Source: Macrotrachela quadricornifera (lineage: Eukaryota > Rotifera > Eurotatoria > Philodinida > Philodinidae). Taken from it: a stretch of DNA of 64,000 nucleotides. The stretch's first letter is position 1. Each line of letters opens with the position of its first letter. Made by a program: the position numbers and the translations under genes. The DNA is taken from positions 1,385,714 through 1,449,713 of the forward strand of contig JAJEKB010021681.1 of the NCBI GenBank assembly GCA_022393335.1. Direction: 5' to 3'. Shown in pieces: positions 55,069-64,000 of the stretch. The notes under the pieces were generated by a model, which was not told the origin of the DNA, did not search any database, and was given only the letters and a program-made list of their open reading frames with translations.

Positions 55069-57005
55069 GACTACTTCTCTTTTTCTTTCTCAATCTTGAT
55101 TTTTGAACGACATCTTAAAAGATGATACAAAGAGGACGCATCTAAAACACGAAGAGATCTATAATATAAACAACCACAATGGTAATTCAGATTTATTTCC
55201 AATAGCGGTAATGCTGCAAATAATCTTACAAGTGAGTTTTTTTAGATATGTGACAAGAATTCAGACAAAACCTTGATGAGTTTATGAAACCGTGCATCTT
55301 GAACATAAATACAGAATTATTAGACACAAAGGTTTCTGTTGTAAATTTTTTATCAAAATAGTTTATCTTCAATAGTCGCAATCAGAGGGAACCGAAATTT
55401 TCAGCACGCGAATATTCATCATGAGAATCTTAGTGTGGGTGATGGTATGGCTGTAGGTACCGGTAAGTGTAGATGAGGTAATAAATGTAAATGTGGATAT
55501 GGATGTCGTCGTGGGTGACGCCATAGACGGGAATAAGGTTTTTGTGCGGTTTGTATGGCAATCTGAATATAAATCTGGCTGTGGATATGAACGAAAATGA
55601 GTCAAAAATACACTTCACGGACCCATACATTGAGAAAGGTGTCCAGTAGCAGGCCAACAAGCATCCAGCATCTGCAGCCACGCTGTTACCCACACCAAGA
55701 GTCTCATGGTGTGTCTTTTGATGGTAGATGCTCGCGTACTGAAAATTCACCAATCCTAATCAGAGATCTCTTTACTTGACTCTCTTCTATGCTCTCTCTC
55801 TGACTGAAATGAATGTGAAACAAAAGCAAATCAGTCGCAAGACAGAATACAAAAATGAAGAAGAAAAGACAAGAATGTGTATGAAAGCAGGAACACAAAT
55901 ATCAAAAAGAGATGTAAAAAGAGGGAGTCATGCGCGAGTAACAGCCAGTGTATAGCAATACGTTTTTTTGTGTAAGGAATTTTCTTTGTTTTTAGATACA
56001 TTCATCATGGCTAAACAATGAAATATCCAGCTCAGTTGTGATTCTGTCATGTTCCATTCTATCGAGTTAAACAAAGCCTGAAACGATGTAAGTGTATGGC
56101 CTATTGATACATAGTTATGGAAATTTTACTAAATTTTTGTCTCATGGGGTAAAATGGCGAAAAAATCGAATAAAAGAATCTCAACATGGAATTTTGTCTG
56201 CAGATGATTCTAGTATTTATGGGAATTTGGTAGAATTTTCATCCAAAATAAATCTTTTTTTCCTCAAGCTATTGTGTTGTTCAATAAATTTTATTTTTGT
56301 GATTTGCCCATAAAAAACAGCTATTTTTGTGAAAATTTAATATCTCGAGAAAAAAAATTGGTTTTTCCTCAAACTTCTATGAAATTTTCCATCTGTGGAC
56401 AAAATTTTATGTTGTAATTATTTATACGTTTTATATCTAAACTTTTTTAGGATATTCTTATTTCAGTATACTCTATAGAATAAAATATGATACAATCAAA
56501 ACGGAGCTCGATACTTCCCTCGTTAGTTATAATGAACATATCTAGAAACGCAAAGGGTTTATTAGAAAAAAACAAGCGTATTGCTACGTACTGGTTGTCA
56601 GAAATAGAATATTTTGATTACAAATTTTAAAAAAATGTCCTTAGCTCCTAATGACTTCATAAACTTACATGAGCTCTATTTAAATCCTTATAACATACTA
56701 ATGGACTATACTTTGTTGGAAAGAAAAAGTTGTGTCAACATTAACTATATGGTAGCAATGATTTTGTTTTTGAGAAAAGAAAGTAAATATGCCGAACAAC
56801 TCGTTTTTATTGCCTATTTTACGTTTGAAGCAAACTATTGAAGAAAGCAACGATACGAAAGGAAGAAAAAAAATGAGGTATCGAAAATAACTTGATTTCA
56901 CTTATTTTTATTCTTCTCGGCTGTGCCACAGACTCTTTTTCTGTTTCTGTAGATACCATGCTTCTTGTAAATTCAACAAATTGATGAGATTGTTGAATGA
57001 GCTAG
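55069..57005. other. intergenic upstream of the cGAS-like gene
   Basis: 55380-55760 is richer in GC, with purine-rich GTGGATATGG-like words, and may hold promoter elements of the minus-strand gene. The short frames there are shadows. No gene recognised. Confidence 0.5.
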
Positions 57006-58020
57006 AGTGCACTCAGGCTGCCCAGATCTTCTGATTTTTCAGAAAATTTCTGATTTTGAATACTTTTTTTGATGACTTTCTGCTTTTTTCTGATTTTCAT
57101 TTCTGCTGTTTCGACCGTGGTAGTTCGTTCTCATATGAATGCTTGATTTATAACTATTAATCATGGTGGCCAGAGCTTCTGAAAAGTCAGGAAATTTTGT
57201 GAAATTTGAAGATTTTTCTAATTATTTTCTGATTTTTCTGCAAATCGGGACTTTTTTTGGATGGTAATTTTGTTAGTAAACTCAAATACGACTATAAGTC
57301 ATTGCTAGTTCGATACTGTGTCATCTTTTTATCTGAATAACTTATAGTTTGTGACTTTTATAGCTAGAAACGGACACTTTCATGTAATGATGAACCTTTA
57401 TCAAATGCCAGTTTGGCGTACTCAAGGGCGTAACGGTGGAGATCCATAGATCCTAGCCTCATTCTAAAAAGTTTGTTTCTTCTAGATAGTAAAACAGAAA
57501 AAAAAGTTCTTTTTCAAAGGTGTTTATCGACTGAATTTACATAAATGGTAATATTAAACTTCTGTGCTTTCGAAATTTTAAAATCTTAGAGATTACGCCC
57601 TCTACTTTGGAAGCTTAGCTACGTTCCTGAACAAACTGAATCCAAAGAAAATCTGTATAAACATCTTTTAACTCAAAGATATTTATGAAAGTGAATTCGA
57701 ATAAGCGAGAAATATGAATAAAATTAAATACTTGATACTGTCTAACTTTTTTCTCTTTTCGTAGGAGCTCTGAACATGGATGCTGCATATGCGGCTTCTT
57801 ACTGTACCAGTTTTGAGAACGAATTTTAAATCTACTGAAAAAGAGTCCGACTCTAGGTGTATGTGTGAGTTATAATTAGAAATCGACGAGAGTATTTTGT
57901 GCTGTCATGTTGACATAATAGACACCAGTTTGTAGCGAATTACCCTTTATGATTATTTTGTGATTTTGCCAGAAAAATTTCTGATTTTTAAGTTTTTGAT
58001 CTGGCCACCCTGAGTGCACT
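57006..58020. mobile_element. non-autonomous hAT transposon with perfect 8-bp target duplication
   Basis: The element spans 57014-58012 (999 bp). The left end is CAGGCTGCCCAGATC and the reverse complement of the right end is CAGGGTGGCCAGATC, the typical hAT terminal sequence. AGTGCACT occurs immediately outside both ends (57006-57013 and 58013-58020) as a perfect, palindromic 8-bp target-site duplication. The interior holds repeats of TTTCTGATTTTT and an internal end-like sequence (ATGGTGGCCAGAGC at about 57165-57180), suggesting an insertion within an insertion or a rearranged deletion derivative. No transposase frame remains. Confidence 0.9.
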
Positions 58021-60189
58021 ATAACCTTTCGCTCCTAAAAATGGATTACAAATTAGTGAATCATATCGATGTAAGATGTACTCTTAAATGCTGAAAAACA
58101 CCACCGAAGGACGGTATTTATCAACAGGTATTTACACAGAAATTATTTCTAGGTTCAGCTGAATAAAATTATTCTAGACAGAAAAGTATCAAAAATGAGT
58201 GATTGATCTCTATGCTTTATGATTTAAAAGGTTGATTTGGATTGAATTAAAAACAAGAAAGAAAAGTATTAACTACTAGATTGAAAATATTTCTAAAAAT
58301 AGGTTGTGCCGTATTTTGTAAACACTACGAAGAATTTTAAACCATTTATTTGAAAATTCCACCAACTATTTTCTCATATATGATTTATTATTGATCAAAG
58401 CTTTTTTTTTTATCATCAAGTCGATGAATTTGCAAACACGACGACATTTTGAAGCTAAATTATTATTTTTTACACAATAATAGATGCTTCTCAACCATAA
58501 AAGTCGATTCCTAAGCCTTACAAAGTTTTGGAGGACCGATTACTTTTCTTAGTCGGAGTTGTCGTTGATCATAACACCGTTTTGCACTGAGGAGTAAAGT
58601 CACTGCTATGAGTCTACTACAAGATTAAGATTTTTTCTTCTACAATCCTGATTTGACATAAAAAATGGCATTTGATTGTAAAACCAAGATAACATTTAAA
58701 ATCAATTCTTCGAACTGTATCAAATCACATCAAATGCTAAGTCTTTTGGAAACCAATTTGCTCATAATTATTTTTACTGATAAATACGGTCTTATAAGCA
58801 GCTTTGATATAGTGGTTGAACATGATAAAAGAAAAATATTGTTTACCATGATCAAAACGTATCTAATAATGGTTCCCGACAAAATTTTTGTGATATTAGC
58901 TTTTGAAATAACGAATAAAAGCGTTTGGCAATATAAAGAGCAGTTTAAATGTAAGAAAACACATCGATTTTTTATTTTATGCATAGACAGTTAGATCATA
59001 CCGTAGCCAACTGTCACGTAATTTCACTTTTTCACATTCTGTCTTCTCGATAATAAAAACAAACATTTTGAAACTTTGATTATAGATAGGATCATTTCCA
59101 TCTACTAACTTTAAAAAAATTATTGACTTTCCTTTGGCTAGAAATGATTCATCCCAAAAATAGAATCCTTTTAAGAGTGAGTGAAGAGTACAACATTTAC
59201 CTATGAAATAAGATACAAGTAGTTTAGTATTACTTTCGTGATGAAATCACGCAGTCCTTTCTAATGATACATCGTATGACGAAACAGTATAACAAAAGAA
59301 ACATTATACTAGAAATAAAATCTGTTATTTAGATACCTTTTGAATAAATTCTACTTTGAATTTAGTGCAAGCTAATAGTTTCATATGTTACTTGAATTTC
59401 AATTTTGGATAATTCATTAACATCGTTTATCCAACCAAACATCTTGATAGATCAGCCTTTTGATATTTTCTTCGATACTATCAAGAGCTAGACATAATCA
59501 GAGAATATGTCATATATTGATCATCATCTTTTCTGAAAGATTTTGAGAGAGGAAAAAGTTATGTTACCATTGGAGAATTACCTCAAAAATATAGACCATA
59601 AATTTAAGAACTTATTCTACTATATTTTTGTAATGTTATTTACGATTAAGTGATCATTCGTTAAAGAAGATTGTTTTTTTTAAACTCTTCAGCCAAAAAT
59701 GCGCATAATTTTAAATAGATCTTGTTGTTTAAACGGACTAGTCCTTCTATGATCAAGTATAACCATTTCTATTAATGATACAAATGGGCCGAAATATGTT
59801 CAAGACATTTTAAAACTGTATATTTATTATATGATGCACCATCTGATATTTATTGATTATCATTTTGTTCGATAATAAAATTTTTATAATACTTCACTTG
59901 AAGTGAACAACTTTTATCAGCAATGTTGTCTTTAATCATTTGAAAAAATTTTAATTGTTATTTTTCTACAAAAGTGCGAGATAAAAATAGTTTAATTATA
60001 TGTTGTAAAGTTTTTACACAAAATATTCCATTAAATTGCTAGTTTAACGTTGCGAAGATATTTCTTATAATATTAGTGAATGACGTTTATAGAATATAAT
60101 ATAGATTATTTGATGAGCAAGCAGTAATTATTGTATGATTAATTTTCGTGTTTCTGTGCGATACACAAGAAAATGAAATAAGGGTTAGT
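58021..60189. other. intergenic, no gene recognised
   Basis: AT-rich. Overlapping open frames on both strands at 58665-58994 lack motifs. Confidence 0.5.
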
Positions 60190-60920
60190 TCATAAGTAAT
60201 GCTTCAAAGTTCAAATTCTATCTTGAGTGATGCATTCATATGTGATTCTAATAGTTGTAAATATGGTTTTTTTTCTGCTGAACAAAACTTTTTAAAACAT
60301 CAAGCTACTAAAAGCCATAAATAAGCAGAAATTAATCGTAAATACTTCTACTATACTTATTTTACAAGTGTTACATAATTCAAAAAATGAATTTATAAAA
60401 CAGAATCATCAAAAGTTAACGAAAATTGTTTCAATTTGATACTCGTTTTTCTTCCGTTTCGTCCTACACATCATCAAATCAAGAGAATTTTATTGAGCCA
60501 CTTTAGGCGACAAGTGACACTGAAATAATAACTTCATCTATTTTTGATGATAGTGCTAAAAATACAACTTATAAGAGTCGGAATATTCAGAACAAATTTT
60601 CGAAAAAGCTAGTTTAATTTTTTTTTCTTTCTTCTTCATTAGTTAAAGGATACTTGTTTCCTCTTTTGACTGACGAAACGTGTGATATATCCGGCCGTGA
60701 ATAGTTTAGTGTAGGTTTACGTGTTATTAATTGTGAAGTTAGAATAAGTAATGATCAAAAACAACAATCATTTGTATTTAAAGAGTATTTTTTTAATATC
60801 ATCAAACTCAATAAATATGATGCAGAATCCTTGACAAATGAAATCATGAAGTTTTTATCCTGTTTGAATATTTATTTAAATGACTGTATTGCAATGGTGT
60901 AATCCGATTATAGCTTCTTA
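60190..60920 (+). pseudogene. hAT/DUF4371-type transposase relic
   Basis: In frame from 60648 the plus strand reads FPLLTDETCDISGRE, then FSVGLRVINCEVRIS, FVFKEYFFNIIKLNKYDAES and LSCLNIYLNDCIAMV. This is the conserved N-terminal part of DUF4371 / ZMYM-like hAT transposases (ADExTDxSxxEQ ... VRYV ... EEF). A TAG at 60702-60704 replaces the usual Gln after GRE and a TAA follows at 60900-60902. Upstream pieces (LKHQATKSHK near 60300) fit the TTF/zinc-finger to DUF4371 linker but contain stops. The C-terminal dimerisation region is not seen. Confidence 0.75.
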
Positions 60921-63231
60921 TCGTTTTTTTTCTAGATGAATTGATGTATTGAGATAAGTAAGAAACACATAAATCAATGAATATAAAAATTGTAAAGACT
61001 GGTTTTTTAATGACTAAACTTTGGTTTTTAATCTTGAGCAATGCGATAATTGTCTTGCACACATAAAAAGCTACTAGGTTATTTTAATTATGTCAGCAGT
61101 AAGTCTTCTTGTAGAAGGAAAAGTGATGCCTTATCTTTCTTTCAACTCCTATCGTAGCTCATGATTTACGACTCACAAGGCAGTAAATTGAGAAAAAAAA
61201 ATCTTTATTTAACATACAAATTATGTTAGTGTAAAGACTATTAATTCTTACTTTAAATATTTAAAGTTAAATTAGTTTCAATTAATTAATGATTTCTCGT
61301 GCATCTTATCAATGTTATTTGTGAAGAAAAAAAAATAGGTATGATTTTTTTATCAAACAAGAATTTCCTATAACGATACAAACCGAATTAAAAATTCAAA
61401 GCAATCAATAAAAATAGTCTCTACAATTTTCATATTCGTTGACTTATGTATTTCTTACTTATCTTAACAGATCAATTCATTTGTAAAAAAAAACAATAAT
61501 AACCTAGAATTGAATTATATCATTGTAATGAATTGTCCTAGCACCAAAAAGAGCAGAGGTATATATGTTATACTTGTTATCTGTATGGTTTTGTAGAAGA
61601 GTAAAAAAAAGATATATAAGTGAGTCTCATTACAGCATCCATTTTATATAAAATTTACTTTTAATTTAAATATAAGTCATCTGAATTTACTATTTATTTT
61701 TTTAATCCTTTTTAATCACAATAGTGAAAAAATAAATACAGGTTGTTTTTACTTCACAAAATATGATATATGTGTTAAAGGTTGATCTATTGTTCTACTT
61801 ATTATTTGTCGCTGTAAGAAATTGAAAAAAAATCAATAAAAAACTATAATTTGTGGGTTAAGACTCGAGAAAAATATTTTTCTTTTTATTTATAGAGATT
61901 CAAAATGGTTAACAACTTAAATAATTAAATAAAAATCAAGAAATCTAATGAAAATCGTGCCATTAAAATCGATTTTAATCATTTTTTTATTTGGGATTAT
62001 TAAAGAAGATACATCCACAATCGACCAAATAAAATTATCTTACAAGATACAGAGAATGGTACTTTTACCTTTGACATCTTAATAAGTCTATTCAGAGAAC
62101 ATCACAAACCAGACCAAAAACATAATTAGACTTCTGTTTATTTCTGACAAAACTCATTCTGGTATGTTATATCGGACAGACGGACTTATGCCATTTACGA
62201 GCTAGCATAGATTAATAGATAAGAATTTGCCAAAAATTGACGCCATAAACATCTAGTGTTGGACATTTGCGAATTCCAAATATGCACTTTACTAACTAAA
62301 ACATTCATCAAATTACTTTAGAAATATACATCTTATCATTTTTCGTATATATGTAAAATATGAAATATATTTTTCACATGCTTCTGCGATAGCTTTAAAG
62401 CATATTTAAACAAGAAAATGAAGCATAACTTCACCTTGTGCAAGTATAATACTCAAAATCGAACAGACAGGAGTGAATATTCATGAGAATACCAATGATC
62501 AACCGTGAGCTGTCTTATACGCTTTATTTCAGACAGTCTTAACAGAAAATTGAATGAATTGATCTTTTTACAAAATAATCGTGATCGTCAGTTTTGTAGT
62601 TTTTGATGCACATATATTTGCGCAATAGTGCTTGTAAAAGTAAAATTCACAGAAAAATGATAGATGATGAATAATCGCAGAAGATAGTAATTAACGAATG
62701 GATTTGATATAGGATTCTTTACATTCTTCTACTATTCATGTGTACCATTTTTTTTATAGTTGTTGACTTTTCAAACTAAATTTAATGGATTTCCAAATCA
62801 ATAGAAAAATGCCTGTAGACGAGAAAGATACAATTAAAAGATTTTACAAGTGAAAATCGGTGTATAACTTTCTGATCATAGCATCAAGAAATTCCTGAAA
62901 AAAAAGTTTGCAATAAAGAAAGTTTCTTTGTTTTTTTTGAATATTTAAAGTTGACAAGGTTAATTTTTATTTTGGAACATATTTTTTTCTTCAACAAAAC
63001 TCAAATTTATTATTATTTTATTAGTTTCTTCTGATTTTTGACTTGTCATTCTTTATTTTCTTTTTCAGTCGTATTTACTTAGGAATCTTTACATCGAGTT
63101 ATATATATATATATACGAGAGAAAAAGAATGGTAAGAACAATATTGCATTCCTTTTCATTGAAGTGAGAAAAAAAGAAATGGTGAGAACAATTTTATATT
63201 TCTTTTCATTGACGTGAGCAAAAAAGCTTTT
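60921..63231. other. intergenic, no gene recognised
   Basis: AT-rich; short TA tract at 63101-63114. Two related phrases, AAATGGTAAGAACAATATT-like near 63128 and AATGGTGAGAACAATTTT near 63178, each followed by CTTTTCATTGA.GTGAG, form a 50-bp direct repeat just before the B-box gene. Confidence 0.55.
63124..63224 (+). repeat. two 50-bp direct repeat units upstream of the B-box gene
   Basis: The units at about 63125-63173 and 63175-63224 share AAAAGAA[A]TGGT[AG]AGAACAAT, then TTCCTTTTCATTGA-like sequence and GTGAGAAAAAA or GTGAGCAAAAA. The second copy abuts the start of the B-box coding sequence, so it lies in the promoter or 5' leader. Confidence 0.6.
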
Positions 63232-64000
63232 ATGACGTCTTTATCATCATCCAAAGCTATATGTGTCACATGTGGCGATAAAAACATAGGTATTTTTAAA
63301 TGTGAAGGATGTTCTCAAAAATTTTGTCGAAAACATTCTAATGAACATCGTGATCTACTTACTCATCAATTGGATGAAATCGTTGTCGAACATGATAGTT
63401 TACTTCAAACAATCGTTGGGAATAAAGATAAAATGACTGATTATCATTCTTTGATAGAACAAATTAACGAATGGGAAAGAGATTCAATTGTAAAAATTCA
63501 ACAAACAGCAAATGAAGCAAGACAACAGATAGAAAAATTGATTTCATCTCAAAATGGTATTTTATAGAAAATAAAAATAATTATCTTTTTTTTTTGTTTG
63601 TATACATATTTAGAAAAAATATCATTGAACTTGCATGATCTTGCTGAACGACTACGAAAAGCTAGAGAAAATGATGATTTTGTTGAAACCGATCTTCGTC
63701 AGTGGGTAACTATATTACAAGAACTTAAATTTGAGACAATGAATATTCACCATACAATTACTGTTTGTCAAGATCCATTTATAACTCTTATTGGTAAACT
63801 AAATATTACATCGATAAATCAAAGATCTGAACAAGATGATAGTCTTGTAAGAGTTTTTGGAAGCGTTCAAATTGAAGACAATGGTCATGTAGCTATTCAA
63901 CGAGATTCAACTAGTGTTTCATACATTCGTGGTAGAAAGGAATATTCATTTGGTAAATATAAAATAAAATTCAATTTAAATAAAATTAATTTGCATTCTG
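63232..64000 (+). CDS. B-box zinc-finger protein, 5' part (continues beyond window)
   Basis: The ATG at 63232 opens exon 1 (63232-63556). The donor GTATTTT and acceptor ATATTTAG bound a 57-nt intron (63557-63613); exon 2 runs from 63614 to the window edge in phase. Residues 11-45 form a B-box: Cys11, Cys14, Cys24, Cys27, Cys32, His35, His39 and His45. A coiled coil follows (about 50-130: SLIEQINEWERDS, QTANEARQQIEKLI, then LNLHDLAERLRKAREN). The later part (VRVFGSVQIEDNGHVAIQRD, SYIRGRKEYSFGKYKIKFN) resembles the beta-rich C-terminal domain that I associate with bdelloid B-box proteins. There is no RING, so it is not a complete TRIM. Such proteins are numerous in bdelloids; the function is unknown. 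Confidence 0.85.

Noticed and set aside
58665..58994. overlapping ORFs on both strands
   Set aside because: Complementary open frames in AT-rich DNA without motifs or codon signal.
1..64000. tRNA, rRNA or spliced-leader RNA genes
   Set aside because: I noticed no cloverleaf-type or rRNA-like sequence by eye; a tRNAscan/Infernal run would be needed to exclude small RNAs.

Overview
The window looks like nuclear DNA of a bdelloid rotifer, probably Rotaria-like (inference). It is very AT-rich. Genes are single-exon or split by short GT-AG introns, mostly 46-63 nt. The families present (F-box/LRR proteins, B-box proteins, NHL-repeat proteins, neuropeptide-type GPCRs) are ones I associate with bdelloids. 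Several genes have bacterial-type domain make-up, which fits the known heavy horizontal gene uptake of bdelloids. No searches were run; all homology calls are from motif recognition.

Layout. 1-1663 is the 3' part of a Thr-rich mucin-like gene made of in-phase 15-bp repeats, followed by about 0.9 kb of G/T-skewed DNA. 5777-6703 is a choice-of-anchor A type protein. 8743-10126 (-) is a three-exon unknown coiled-coil gene. 11154-12149 (-) is a secreted cyanophycinase-like S51 peptidase. 13368-14183 (-) is a disordered Ser/Thr-Pro-rich protein. 14864-15785 (-) is a decayed nucleoside hydrolase. 16249-18999 (-) is a 916-residue membrane protein joining an N-terminal beta-rich region, an isoprenylcysteine-methyltransferase-like segment, a PAP2 phosphatase domain and an Lgt-like domain. 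From 19 to 26 kb there is no gene, only a fold-back repeat. 26440-27606 is an inhibitor-of-apoptosis protein (two BIR plus RING). 28908-30638 (-) is an F-box/LRR protein, with a decayed relative at about 40.0-41.0 kb.

32076-37365 (-) is a three-exon ankyrin/coiled-coil gene reconstructed here. It lies head to head with a 5'-truncated NHL-repeat fragment (37358-37915), probably at a rearrangement junction. 38-46 kb is a graveyard of mobile DNA: a mariner relic, a 138-bp hairpin, an F-box pseudogene, and a 1.5-kb fold-back element carrying a nested 406-bp hAT-like insertion. 46876-47967 is a GPCR. 49171-50423 (-) is a seven-exon ABHD6-type lipase with a complete catalytic triad. 52951-55068 (-) is a cGAS-like receptor (Mab-21 family) with all three metal-binding acidic residues and a C-terminal ubiquitin-interacting motif. 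57014-58012 is a non-autonomous hAT element with a perfect 8-bp target duplication. 60.2-60.9 kb is a hAT/DUF4371 transposase relic. A B-box gene starts at 63232 and runs off the window.

There is no operon logic. IAP, cGAS-like receptor and B-box proteins are families linked to innate immunity or cell death elsewhere, but their co-location here may be chance. The best candidates for something new are the four-part membrane enzyme fusion and the cGAS-like receptor with a ubiquitin-interacting tail.
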